Source of the DNA: an uncultured Lachnospiraceae bacterium
GTDB taxonomy: Bacteria; Bacillota; Clostridia; Lachnospirales; Lachnospiraceae
DNA length: 64,000 nt
Reading direction: 5' to 3'
Assembly (NCBI GenBank): GCA_910584965.1
Contig: CAJUDZ010000008.1
Span: 62,001-126,000 of the forward strand
The stretch's first letter is position 1, and each line of letters starts with the position of its first letter. The notes under the pieces were generated by a model that worked only from the letters and a program-made list of their open reading frames with translations, was not told the origin of the DNA and did no database searches. The translations under genes and the position numbers were made by a program. Shown in pieces: positions 1-8,235 of the stretch.

Positions 1-112
1 AATGTAAAAAAACCACACGGTTGCAGTCCACATCATAATATGATAGGATGAAATAAGTAAAATTACAGTCCAAAGAAGGAGACTGACCGTCAAAATGATA
101 GAAGGAATTCAA

Positions 113-499
113 ATGACGCTTGATTTCGCGGCGTCAATCGACCATACAGAAAATTCCGTTTCTGCCGTTCATAACGATGCACATAGTACAGGTATGGTAC
201 AGACGCCTTTTCATTTTGAGCATCTGTTTACAGGCGAAATTGATGCTGAGGAAATACATAATCATAACTCCATGGCGATCTGCGGTGACAGTTTAAAAAT
301 CCTGAGGCAGATGCAGAGCGGCTCTGTCAATCTGATTTTTGCAGATGCGCCCTATAATATTGGTAAAGATTTCGGGAACAACCAGGATAAATGGGATACC
401 ACACAGCAATACACCGAATGGTGCAAAATATGGATTGATTTATCAACGGATTATGCTCATTTGGTGAAGTGTTTTAAGACTGTCTACTGTGAAAAATAA
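113..499 (+). pseudogene. Truncated DNA adenine methyltransferase (amino-terminal fragment)
   Basis: Only the front of a site-specific DNA-methyltransferase is left. ICGDSLKILRQM is followed by the catalytic-type motif DAPYNIGKDFGN (D-A-P-Y in place of the usual DPPY) and then EWCKIWID, a pattern of N6-adenine methyltransferases. Likeness stops near base 436 and the frame ends at 499, giving about 129 residues where the family normally has about 300; the S-adenosylmethionine-binding remainder is missing. Its 3' end overlaps the stop of the convergent gene by 26 bp, so the gene was probably cut by a recombination join. The start at 113 is preferred because AGAAGG lies seven bases upstream; an ATG at 95 is in the same frame. 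No restriction partner is visible. A functional product is unlikely. Confidence 0.7.
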
Positions 500-791
500 G
501 TTCTTTTCCATTTGCATTTGCATATGAAATTTCATTGGCAACTGATGTGCCGATATATCCATCAATGTCAACAATATAAACGGCATCGCAAATATCTATT
601 TTCTTATAATGCGCTGCCGCAAGACGTTTTTGTACCTCTTCGGATATCGGTTCATTCTGCTCATTATAGACGCATTGAATTACAGCAAACCCTTTTTCAG
701 CCTCCAATTTCCAAGAAATCTGCTTCATTTCCTCTGCAAATTTCATACTGCCGCAAATTGTTACAGTTTTAATTTTGCTCACCTCTCCCAA
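474..791 (-). CDS. Nucleoside 2-deoxyribosyltransferase-like small protein
   Basis: A protein of about 105 residues beginning with the strand-turn motif VTICGSMKF and ending with DAVYIVDIDGYIGTSVANEI, the pattern of the nucleoside 2-deoxyribosyltransferase/DUF4406 superfamily, which is often carried by phages and mobile elements. The GxS near the amino end and the acidic DIDGYIG segment fit a nucleotide-binding site; the substrate cannot be told. The start is uncertain: TTG at 791, or GTG a few codons inside, since GGGAGAGG sits in the first codons and no better ATG exists. It converges on and overlaps the broken methyltransferase, which supports this edge being debris of a mobile element. 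Confidence 0.55.
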   Translation of the reverse strand: MGEVSKIKTVTICGSMKFAEEMKQISWKLEAEKGFAVIQCVYNEQNEPISEEVQKRLAAAHYKKIDICDAVYIVDIDGYIGTSVANEISYANANGKELIFHSRQS

Positions 792-1178
792 TATAAATTT
801 TCTTCGGGTTCCGTGGAATTTCCCTTGAACAGATTATACTATGTCTCTTGCTTATTTTCCACTTTATTCGAGGTGTGCCTTATAGATGAGCATTGGTAAA
901 AAAAATAGGGTTTGGGACACTTCCTATGCTTGCTCTTCTAAAAACCACCTTGAAAATCTGGAAATGGATAGAAGGAAAACAATAAATAAAGATATTCTGC
1001 AGAAGATTGTGGTGCCCAAATGGCGCCCGACTTTCCAAAATCACGCTGTAAGGAGATCTGACGAGAAATGAGATCATATAAGAAAACCCTTGATTTAAGC
1101 CGCTTTGCAGACGTACCTATAAAGAGATATAAAGGCTTATGAGACGTTTTAGGGGCTTTTAATCAATAAAAAATAACC
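792..1178. other. Intergenic stretch without a convincing gene
   Basis: AT-rich sequence between the deoxyribosyltransferase-like gene and the terminator of the DUF362 gene. A 61-codon open frame on the plus strand (886-1071) has no ribosome site and no recognisable family. I see no RNA gene or promoter here. It may be decayed mobile-element sequence. Confidence 0.4.
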
Positions 1179-1203
1179 AATGGCCTCTTAAAAAGAGGCC
1201 ATT
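1179..1203 (-). terminator. Intrinsic terminator of the DUF362 gene
   Basis: A perfect 10-bp stem (AATGGCCTCT / AGAGGCCATT) with a 5-base loop. On the minus strand it is followed after four bases by a T-rich run. It sits about 40 bp past the stop codon of the DUF362 gene. Confidence 0.75.
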
Positions 1204-1241
1204 TTCCAAATTTCCAATACTTTTCCGCCGCACCGTCCGCC

Positions 1242-2108
1242 TTACATCTCAACCAGCTCGTACTCCCTGCTGCCATATCCAAGCTCTGCCGCCGCTTCTA
1301 CCGTATGGATACCGTTCAGAGATTCCATCCGCTCGATCAGATGCTTTTTGCCGGGGTCGTCCGACCGGTAGACCAGATCGACGCAGGCCTGATCGAGCGC
1401 GACCGGATCCAGTGATGCCAGCATACCGATATCCGCCATCTCCGGATCTGCCGCCACCGCACAACAGTCGCAGTCCACCGACATATTTTTCATCACATTG
1501 ATATAAACGATCTTTCCCGGAAAATAATTGACAATCGACTGCGCCGCATCCGCCATCGACTCCAGAAAAGAATCATGATCCGAAGTCCAGAAGTTATCCG
1601 TGTTGCCGACGCCGTGGATATACGCCTTTCCGTGAGAAGAAGCAAGACCGATCGAAATGTTTTTCAGCGCGCCGCCAAAGCCGCCCATGGGATGCCCTTT
1701 AAAATGTGAAAGCACAAGCAGAGAATCATATTTTTCCATATGCGTTCCCACAAAATTCTTTTTGATCTTCTTACCGTTTTCAACAGGCAGTTCCAGCTCG
1801 CCGTCCTCGTCCATAATATCCACATCGGCCGCCTCGGTCCATCCATGCAGTTTCATCGTCTCCCAATGTGCCTTCGTCGTGTTGCGCGCGCCTTCATAAG
1901 CCGTGTTGCATTCCACGATCGTGCCGTTTACTTTCTGAATCATCGGCTTCCAGAAAGATGGCCGGATAAAGTTCTGATTGCCGACTTCACCGGAATGCAC
2001 CTTCACCGCAACTTTGCCCGGAAGCGCGGTTTCCAGCGCGTCATACAGCTTTAATACCGCTTCGGGTGTGATTTCCTTTGTGAAAAAAACTTTTGATTTT
2101 CCCATCAT
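1242..2108 (-). CDS. DUF362 domain-containing protein
   Basis: This 288-residue protein matches the DUF362 family, whose biochemical role is not settled; members are common in anaerobes and often linked to ferredoxin domains. Visible family features are VKVHSGEVGN near residue 40, VLSHFKGHPMGGFGGALKN at mid-length and a Cys-rich DCDCCAV about residue 215. No separate CxxCxxC ferredoxin domain is present, so this is the short form. The start is one of two adjacent ATGs behind GGAGG. A promoter lies in the 49-bp repeat just upstream and a terminator just downstream, so the gene is probably transcribed alone. Confidence 0.8.
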   Translation of the reverse strand: MMGKSKVFFTKEITPEAVLKLYDALETALPGKVAVKVHSGEVGNQNFIRPSFWKPMIQKVNGTIVECNTAYEGARNTTKAHWETMKLHGWTEAADVDIMDEDGELELPVENGKKIKKNFVGTHMEKYDSLLVLSHFKGHPMGGFGGALKNISIGLASSHGKAYIHGVGNTDNFWTSDHDSFLESMADAAQSIVNYFPGKIVYINVMKNMSVDCDCCAVAADPEMADIGMLASLDPVALDQACVDLVYRSDDPGKKHLIERMESLNGIHTVEAAAELGYGSREYELVEM

Positions 2109-2174
2109 AAACCTCCGTTCCCGCCAGCCCGTGTCCCGGGGCGCGGTTTTTACTTTCTTTCACTTTCTTTTTCT

Positions 2175-2223
2175 ATTATACAGTCTTCCTACCGGTCCAG
2201 GTCAAGTATCTTTTCTAAAATAG
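2175..2223 (-). repeat. 49-bp direct repeat, copy 1, carrying a minus-strand promoter
   Basis: Identical over 49 bp to 3056-3104. On the minus strand it contains TTGACC and TATAAT with a long 19-base gap. The identity ends exactly at the last base of the -10 hexamer. This copy lies about 67 bp upstream of the DUF362 start and probably drives that gene. Confidence 0.75.
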
Positions 2224-2307
2224 TTATGTGGTATCGGTCAGCGAATATTTCATGAAAAGGGAGATTTTGCTCTGAAAATCGGCTGTTTTGAAAGAAGAAT
2301 AGGACTA

Positions 2308-2331
2308 CCCCGATTTCATGTGAAATCGGGG
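2308..2331 (-). terminator. Hairpin after hicB
   Basis: A perfect 11-bp stem (CCCCGATTTCA / TGAAATCGGGG) with a 2-base loop, seven bases past the hicB stop. It has no clear T-run on the minus strand, so it may act as a weak terminator or a stability hairpin. Confidence 0.5.
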
Positions 2332-2337
2332 CACCAA

Positions 2338-2748
2338 TTAAGCGTGCTGTTTTTCCTGGTAGAGGGCGGTTAAGGAATCTTGAAGCACCTGAGAAAAGTT
2401 AATATGGTTATTTTCAGCAAACGTATTGAGCCATGCGGGAATGGTAAGATTTTTTCTTACAGCCTTTTCACCATACTTTTCAGCATAGGCATCCATATCC
2501 AGAACCAACATGCTTACGAAACCGCCGGCTTCCGGGATAATGCTTTCCAATTGGCTTGCTTCTGGTGCGGGTTTTCCGTCCTCCAGTTCATCAAGAACCC
2601 AGCCGGATGCGGCATCAGTACCCATAAGGATAGCTTCGGCCAATGTACTGCCTTCACTGACACAGCCGGGAAGATCTGGAACTTCAACGGTAAATCCTCC
2701 TTTTTTTTCTTCACAAGGATAGAAACAGGCGGGATAAGTTAATTTCAT
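2338..2748 (-). CDS. hicB: HicB-type antitoxin
   Basis: A 136-residue protein with the HicB layout. The amino half is a partial RNase-H-like fold with VEVPDLPGC and repeated acidic turns; the carboxy part (TIPAWLNTFAE onward) looks like the ribbon-helix-helix or HTH DNA-binding tail that autoregulates the locus. In type II systems HicB binds the mRNA-cleaving toxin HicA and represses the operon. The upstream hicA (2784-2964) is frameshifted, so here the antitoxin appears to survive without a working toxin. The cassette lies between two 49-bp direct repeats. Confidence 0.8.
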   Translation of the reverse strand: MKLTYPACFYPCEEKKGGFTVEVPDLPGCVSEGSTLAEAILMGTDAASGWVLDELEDGKPAPEASQLESIIPEAGGFVSMLVLDMDAYAEKYGEKAVRKNLTIPAWLNTFAENNHINFSQVLQDSLTALYQEKQHA

Positions 2749-2783
2749 AGATGAATCCTCCTATGGTGCTGCAGTACCGGACT

Positions 2784-2964
2784 TTAGAGCCCGGCCTGCT
2801 TTAAAATAGATTTAATTGTACGGGGGTCAAGGTCTCCGGGATGATTTGGAATGGAAACCTTGCCAGGTTTTATTTGGATGGATGTAAGAACAGTGAGAAC
2901 CTTTTGCTTTCTTGAATTGCCATCCATCCGCTAATATTATTTTTTCTATTTCCCGGAATCTCAT
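2784..2964 (-). pseudogene. hicA: Frameshifted HicA-type mRNA interferase toxin
   Basis: Reading from the ATG at 2964 gives MRFREIEKIILADGWQ, then KGSHCSYIHPNK, a HicA double-stranded-RNA-binding-like fold with the GSH catalytic histidine. The frame then runs into an early stop. One base out, the sequence continues as PGKVSIPNHPGDLDP and IKSILKQAGL to a TAA at 2784, the normal HicA tail. The shift falls at the run AAATAAAACC (near 2870): there is one A too many. The span is 181 bases, not a multiple of three. It is either a real inactivating mutation or a sequencing error in a short homopolymer. Confidence 0.75.
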
Positions 2965-3055
2965 GCTGTAATCTTCTCGCAATTATATAATACGCATAAT
3001 GCGCATAAAAATCAAGGGAAATTTCAAATTTAAAGAAATTGAGAGAGGGAATGGG

Positions 3056-3104
3056 ATTATACAGTCTTCCTACCGGTCCAGGTCAAGTATCTTTTCTAAA
3101 ATAG
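3056..3104 (-). repeat. 49-bp direct repeat, copy 2, carrying a minus-strand promoter
   Basis: Exact duplicate of 2175-2223, including the TTGACC and TATAAT boxes on the minus strand. This copy lies about 92 bp upstream of hicA and would drive the hicA-hicB pair. The two copies bracket the toxin-antitoxin cassette. Confidence 0.75.
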
Positions 3105-3120
3105 AAGGATTTATCCTTTT

Positions 3121-3654
3121 TCAATACGTAATTCCCCTCCCGGAATGGGGAAAATCCGCGCTGTGTGCGGCATCCATTACAAAAATCCCCAGCAGAAGAA
3201 ACGCCGCCGTCAGTCTGCTTTTTTCCGGGATTTTGTGATACAGGCCCGTATAGACGGGAATCAGAACAAAGATAAGAAAAAGGCCGCCAAACCCGAACAA
3301 AAGCGCGCTCATCAGGCAGACATGGCCATCCAGGTTACAAAACATGCCGCTGTAATCCCACCACCTGACCCCCCATGTCTTTTCCAGAAAAAAACCGGCC
3401 AGGTATTCAAGCAGAGAGCAGACCGCCGCGGAAATCAGGAATACGGGAAACGGCCGCCGTTTCCACGGCCGAAGCAGCAGATACAGAAACAGCGCGCCCG
3501 CTCCGTAGATGGGCAGCCAGGGGCCCAAAAGGATTCCCCGGTTGACGAATCGTCCCTCCCGCACCAGATAAATGCCCGCTTCCCATACCCATCCTGAAAA
3601 AGATACCAGAAAAAACAGCAGAACATAATAATCAAACGACACTTTTTTCCGCAT
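3121..3654 (-). CDS. Putative ABC-transporter permease-like membrane protein (CmpB/DUF1113 family)
   Basis: About 177 residues with four to five hydrophobic segments. The motif FVNRGILLGPWLPIYGAG near residues 45-60 is typical of the Firmicute family named putative ABC-transporter type IV, and WWDYSG also fits. No ATPase or substrate partner is adjacent, and the function of the family is unproven. The start at 3654 is chosen because AAAGGGGG lies four bases upstream; a TTG eight codons earlier is in frame but lacks a ribosome site. Confidence 0.65.
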   Translation of the reverse strand: MRKKVSFDYYVLLFFLVSFSGWVWEAGIYLVREGRFVNRGILLGPWLPIYGAGALFLYLLLRPWKRRPFPVFLISAAVCSLLEYLAGFFLEKTWGVRWWDYSGMFCNLDGHVCLMSALLFGFGGLFLIFVLIPVYTGLYHKIPEKSRLTAAFLLLGIFVMDAAHSADFPHSGRGITY

Positions 3655-3822
3655 AAAGCCCCCTTTATCCGTTTTCAACAGCCAAGCCTTAGAATCAGGC
3701 TTTTGCCGTATGAGCTTCAGAAGTTCTTCTCACGCTATTCTGTCCGCTTCTTCTGAAAATATCCGCTCTTCCGGCCAACGAAATAACAGGCTCTTCCACG
3801 CATTCCTCCTTCCGGTATTTCG

Positions 3823-5754
3823 TCAGTCCAGTTCGCTCGCCCCCGTATAAAGGTTATAATATCGTCCCTTCAGCGCCAGCAGGTCGTCGTGATCGCCGCG
3901 CTCGATGATCTCCCCGTTTTCCAGAACCATAATCGCGTTGGCATTTCGCACCGTCGAAAGCCGGTGGGCGATTACAAGCGTGGTGCGGCTCGCCATCAGC
4001 CGGTCCATACCATGTTCGATATGTTTCTCCGTCCTCGTATCGACGGAACTCGTCGCCTCATCCAGAATCAGAACCGGCGCTTTGGAGATCGCGGCCCTGG
4101 CGATGTTCAAAAGCTGACGCTGGCCCTGGCTTAAATTGGCGCCGTCCCCTTCCAGCATCGTATTATAGCCATGCTCCAGACGCATGATAAAAGAATGCGC
4201 GCTGGCCATTCTGGCCGCCTCTTCCACTTCCGCATCGGTCGCGTCCAGCCTTCCGTAACGGATATTCTCCCTGACGGTGCCGGTAAAAAGATGGGTATCC
4301 TGTAAAACCATCGCAATATTCTTTCGCAGATCATCCCGCCTGATTTCCCGGATGTCGATGCCGTCTATCAGGATTCTGCCGTCTTCGACATCATAAAAAC
4401 GATTGATCAGGTTGGTAATCGTCGTCTTTCCCGCACCCGTCGAACCGACAAATGCGATCTTCTGTCCCGGTTTCGCATACAGCGACACATCCTTTAAAAT
4501 CGTCTTTTCCGGCACATAGCCGAATGTAATATGTTCCACCGTCACGGCGCCTTTTGCTTCCGCGCCGTCATGGTCCGCATAAGCCCGGTTGGCGGCCGGT
4601 ACCTGAAAAACAAGTCTGCCGTCTTTTTCCACGATCGAAACGGCCTCCGCCGCATCCGGCTCTTCCGGGGCTTTGTCCATCACGTCGAAGACGCGCTCCG
4701 CACCTGCGAGCGCGGAGAAAATCGTGTTGACCTGCATGGAAATTTCGTTGATCGGCCGGCTGAACTGTCTGGAATAATTGACAAAAATTGTCAGCCCGCC
4801 CAGATCGAAGCCCTTTAACACACACAAAATGCCGCCGATACAGGCCGTCATAGAATAGCTGACCTGACTCAGATTGCCCATCACGGGGCCCATGATGCCG
4901 CCGAAAAACTGTGCGCTTATCTGCTTTTTACACAAGTCGTCGTTCAAATAAGAAAATTCCTCTTCCGCAATTTCCTCATGACAGAAAACTTTCACCACCT
5001 TCTGCCCGGTGACGGTTTCCTCGATATAGCCGTTCAGCGTTCCAAGCGCCGCCTGCTGCTGTTTATAATATTTCCGGCTTCTGCCCGCCACCGCCCGGCC
5101 GGCCCGAATCATCAACGGTGCCATAACAACCGTTATGATTGTGAGCCAGATATTGGTATATAGCATCAGCGCAAACGTACCGACGATATTGATCGCCCCG
5201 GAAATAAGCTGATTGATCGTATTGTTCAGCATTTCGCCGACGGCGTCCACATCATTCGTAAACCGGCTCATGATATCCCCATGATTATTCGTATCATAAA
5301 ATCTGACCGGAAGTTTTCCCAGCCTGCAGAACAGATCGTCCCGCAGTTTCCGAAGCGCATTCTGGGAAACGGCAATGATAATCCTCGACTGCAAATACTG
5401 GGCGATGATGCCGACGGCATAAATGCAGCCCATCAGAAGCAGAGAATGAAACAGCGTTGTCCTGCTGCCCTCTCCCGATATCAGATTGTTGATGACCGGC
5501 CGGAGCAGGTAAGACCCGGTCAGATTCGCCACCGTATAAAGCACAATACAGAAAATGAAAATCCCCATTTTCCACTTGTCTTCTCCGATATAGGACAAAA
5601 GCCGGCCGATCGTTTTTCCCGCATTCTGCGGCTTTGATACGGGCATGCCTGCCCCCCGCCTTCCCGGACCGGGCATTCTGGGGCCGCCCCCCGGACCCGC
5701 ACCGGCACGTTCTTCTTTCATCCGTTCCATTCCTGTCCGTTCCTCCGGTTTCAT
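3823..5754 (-). CDS. Heterodimeric ABC multidrug-type exporter, canonical-site half
   Basis: This 643-residue half-transporter has a Gly/Pro/Arg-rich amino tail (residues 15-40), six membrane segments and a full ATPase domain: Walker A GSTGAGKTT, signature LSQGQRQ, Walker B LILDEATSSVD with the catalytic Glu, and the switch His in AHRLST. It pairs with the half-transporter encoded just upstream, whose Walker B lacks the Glu. This is the arrangement of exporters such as BmrCD and LmrCD, and the complex would act in the plasma membrane. Start and upstream stop overlap as ATGA, so translation is coupled. A MarR-type gene heads the operon, suggesting induction by a small toxic compound; the substrate is unknown. 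Confidence 0.88.
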   Translation of the reverse strand: MKPEERTGMERMKEERAGAGPGGGPRMPGPGRRGAGMPVSKPQNAGKTIGRLLSYIGEDKWKMGIFIFCIVLYTVANLTGSYLLRPVINNLISGEGSRTTLFHSLLLMGCIYAVGIIAQYLQSRIIIAVSQNALRKLRDDLFCRLGKLPVRFYDTNNHGDIMSRFTNDVDAVGEMLNNTINQLISGAINIVGTFALMLYTNIWLTIITVVMAPLMIRAGRAVAGRSRKYYKQQQAALGTLNGYIEETVTGQKVVKVFCHEEIAEEEFSYLNDDLCKKQISAQFFGGIMGPVMGNLSQVSYSMTACIGGILCVLKGFDLGGLTIFVNYSRQFSRPINEISMQVNTIFSALAGAERVFDVMDKAPEEPDAAEAVSIVEKDGRLVFQVPAANRAYADHDGAEAKGAVTVEHITFGYVPEKTILKDVSLYAKPGQKIAFVGSTGAGKTTITNLINRFYDVEDGRILIDGIDIREIRRDDLRKNIAMVLQDTHLFTGTVRENIRYGRLDATDAEVEEAARMASAHSFIMRLEHGYNTMLEGDGANLSQGQRQLLNIARAAISKAPVLILDEATSSVDTRTEKHIEHGMDRLMASRTTLVIAHRLSTVRNANAIMVLENGEIIERGDHDDLLALKGRYYNLYTGASELD

Positions 5755-7487
5755 GACGCGTCCACCTCCCTGTCCATCTGGGAATCATAGATTTCCTGAT
5801 ATGCGCTGCAGGAAGCGAGCAGTTCTTCGTGGCTTCCCCTTCCCACAATCCGCCCTTCTTCCATCACGAGAATCAAATCCGCATCCATGACGGAACCGAT
5901 GCGCTGTGCAATAATCAGTTTCGTCGTATGCCGCAGCGTCGTCTGAAAACTTTCTCTGATTCTTTTTTCCGTAGCCGTATCGACGGCGCTGGTGCTGTCG
6001 TCCAGAATCAGGATCTTCGGTTTTTTCAGCAAAGCTCTGGCGATGCACAGGCGCTGCTTCTGACCGCCCGATACGTTCACGCCTCCCTGGCCAAGCTGTG
6101 TTTCATACCCTTCCGGAAAATGACTGACAAAGTCGTCCGCCTGCGCCGCCGCAGCAGCAGCCCGGACTTCCGCTTCCCCGGCCTGTTCATCGCCCCATTG
6201 CATATTTTCCAGAATCGTACCGGAAAAAAGCACATTTTTCTGGAGCACCATGCTGACGCCGTCCCGCAGATTTTTCAGGGAATAATCCCGGACATCCACG
6301 CCGTCCACAAAAACCGCCCCTTCGTCCGCATCGTAAAGCCGCGGAATCAGCTGCACCAGCGAGGTCTTTCCCGAACCGGTGGAACCGATGATCCCCACCG
6401 TCTGACCGGGCTTTATCGTAAAGCTGATATCATCCAGCACTTTTTCATGATTCTTTTTATAATACCGGAAAGAAACATGGCGAAATTCAATTTTTCCTTC
6501 CCGGACCACACTGTTCTTATGAGCCGCCGTCTCGTCTGTCAGATCGATTTCCGTATCCAGCACTTCCCCGATTCTTCCGGAAGAAGCGACCGCCCTGGAA
6601 CTTTGCAGAAGCACCATCGCGAGCATCATGAGCGACATCAGAATCTGCGTCACATAAGTGGTAAACGCCGTCAGGTCGCCGACCTGCATCGTCCCGCCCA
6701 GAATCTGGTTTCCGCCGAACCATACGACGGCAATCACCGTCGCATTCATAGCCAGCGTCATGATCGGCATCTGGATGATAACAACCTTAAAGGCATCCAG
6801 ACTGGATTTTTTCAGTTCCGCGTTGGCATCCGCAAACCGCTTTTCTTCATATTCGCCCCGTACGAAAGATTTGATGACCCGGACATTTGTCAAAACTTCC
6901 TGTATATTGGAGTTCAGCCTGTCAAGTTTCTTCTGCATCAGCTCAAACCGCGGAAAGGCGATGCGGATAATTATGCCGATCGCGACCGCCAGAACCGGCG
7001 CAACGATCAGAATAATGACCGCCAGCGACGCGTTCATCATAAACGCCATAATCACCGCGCCGATCAGCATTCCCGGCGCGCGGAGCATCATCCGAAGCCC
7101 CATCATGATCAGATTCTGCATCTGGGTGATATCGTTTGTCAGCCTCGTAACGAGAGAACCCGTGCTGAAACTGTCGATGTTGGCAAAAGAAAACCGCTGT
7201 ATCCGGCAGAACAGATCTTTGCGCAAATCCCTGCCAAAGTACATCGCCGCCTTCACCGCAAAATAAGCACCGCCGATGCCGCCCGCCATCATGACAAAAG
7301 CTGTCGCCGCCATCATGAGCCCTTTGTACAATATATAACCCACATCATGATTTGCCGCGCCGACATTGATAATATCCGCCATCATCGCAGGCAGCATCAC
7401 TTCCCCGACTACCTCTATGATCATCATAACCGGCCCCAGAATAAAAGCCCATAAATAAGGTTTTATGTATTTTCCGTAACGTTTCAT
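5751..7487 (-). CDS. Heterodimeric ABC multidrug-type exporter, degenerate-site half
   Basis: A 578-residue half-transporter: six membrane segments, then an ATPase with Walker A GSTGSGKTS, signature VSGGQKQR and Walker B LILDDSTSAVD. The catalytic Glu after Walker B is Asp, and the switch region reads AQRIGS instead of AHR, both marks of the non-hydrolysing site in heterodimeric exporters. It overlaps the partner downstream and the marR gene upstream by four bases each (ATGA), making a tight three-gene operon. It probably works only as a dimer with the next product. Confidence 0.88.
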   Translation of the reverse strand: MKRYGKYIKPYLWAFILGPVMMIIEVVGEVMLPAMMADIINVGAANHDVGYILYKGLMMAATAFVMMAGGIGGAYFAVKAAMYFGRDLRKDLFCRIQRFSFANIDSFSTGSLVTRLTNDITQMQNLIMMGLRMMLRAPGMLIGAVIMAFMMNASLAVIILIVAPVLAVAIGIIIRIAFPRFELMQKKLDRLNSNIQEVLTNVRVIKSFVRGEYEEKRFADANAELKKSSLDAFKVVIIQMPIMTLAMNATVIAVVWFGGNQILGGTMQVGDLTAFTTYVTQILMSLMMLAMVLLQSSRAVASSGRIGEVLDTEIDLTDETAAHKNSVVREGKIEFRHVSFRYYKKNHEKVLDDISFTIKPGQTVGIIGSTGSGKTSLVQLIPRLYDADEGAVFVDGVDVRDYSLKNLRDGVSMVLQKNVLFSGTILENMQWGDEQAGEAEVRAAAAAAQADDFVSHFPEGYETQLGQGGVNVSGGQKQRLCIARALLKKPKILILDDSTSAVDTATEKRIRESFQTTLRHTTKLIIAQRIGSVMDADLILVMEEGRIVGRGSHEELLASCSAYQEIYDSQMDREVDAS

Positions 7488-7963
7488 TCCGCCGCCTCCT
7501 TTCCTGTCCCCTTATGCTCCGCTCCCGCCTGCATTCTGCGCAGGTTTTCATGAGCCTTTTCCAGGAAAAGACGAAACTGCTCCATCTCTTCCGTAGTAAA
7601 TCCTTCGAACATGCCGCGGTCTATCTCGTCAAAAAAACGGATGCTGTTATGGATGATTTGGTTTCCTCTGTCCGTAATAGCCACCCGATTGCTGCGGTGA
7701 TCATCCGCGTTGGTCTTTCGCTCGATATAACCGCCCTTTTCCAGCTTATTCAGCGAAACGGCCACCGCCGCCGGTGAAATATCCAGCCTGGCCGCCAGCT
7801 CGTTCTGGGAACAATCCGGGTTCCTGCCAAGATGCATCAGCAGCCGGTGCTGGCTCCGGTAAATTTCTTCATCCAGCGTCCGCAGTTTTTTCTCGATGCA
7901 GCGCCGCAGCATAAAGTCCGTTCTGCGGAAAAGATCGGCCGTCGTATGATATGAATTATTCAC
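7484..7963 (-). CDS. MarR-family transcriptional regulator
   Basis: A 159-residue winged-helix protein. The recognition region is CSQNELAARLDISPAAVAVS, and the wing contains RKTNADDHRSNRV, the DxRxxR-like signature of MarR proteins. It is the first gene of the operon with the two ABC half-transporters and overlaps the next start. The family usually represses its own operon and is released by phenolic or antibiotic ligands. A cluster of GTTAAT palindromes at 8014-8056 just upstream is the likely operator. Confidence 0.85.
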   Translation of the reverse strand: MNNSYHTTADLFRRTDFMLRRCIEKKLRTLDEEIYRSQHRLLMHLGRNPDCSQNELAARLDISPAAVAVSLNKLEKGGYIERKTNADDHRSNRVAITDRGNQIIHNSIRFFDEIDRGMFEGFTTEEMEQFRLFLEKAHENLRRMQAGAEHKGTGKEAAE

Positions 7964-8013
7964 AATATGGCCCTGCCTTTCTCCCGACTCATACCGGGTC
8001 CTTCAATAATAAA

Positions 8014-8056
8014 TATGTTAATTATTAATATGTTAATGATTAACTTGTTAATTATT
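8014..8056 (-). promoter_or_regulatory. Probable MarR operator cluster
   Basis: Two perfect palindromes, TTAATTATTAA (8018-8028) and GTTAATGATTAAC (8032-8044), with a further GTTAATTA half-site at 8047. They lie about 50 bp upstream of marR in the only promoter-sized gap. Repeated GTTAAT half-sites are typical of MarR-dimer binding; the binding itself is inferred. Confidence 0.6.
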
Positions 8057-8235
8057 TTATGAAAATGATAACGGTTTGTCAAGAATAATCATCATTTTTC
8101 AAACTGGCCTTGTAAAAAAATCTTAATTTGGCACTTTTCACAATACCACTTTGTCATATAATGGGAAACAATAAAGGCCTTTAATACTTGTTTGATCATT
8201 AAAAAAACCATGAATAAAGAAAGGCGGTTGTCACT

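Noticed and set aside
886..1071. 61-codon plus-strand ORF
   Set aside because: No ribosome site, no family and unremarkable composition in a probably decayed region.
3679..3822. Short ORFs after the ABC exporter with an AAGGAGG site (minus strand)
   Set aside because: The frames give only about 22-34 residues with no recognisable features; the site may be chance. Not annotated.
5829..7454. 541-codon plus-strand ORF
   Set aside because: It is the antisense of a clear ABC transporter gene; its composition (His/Arg/Gln-rich) is typical of a shadow frame.
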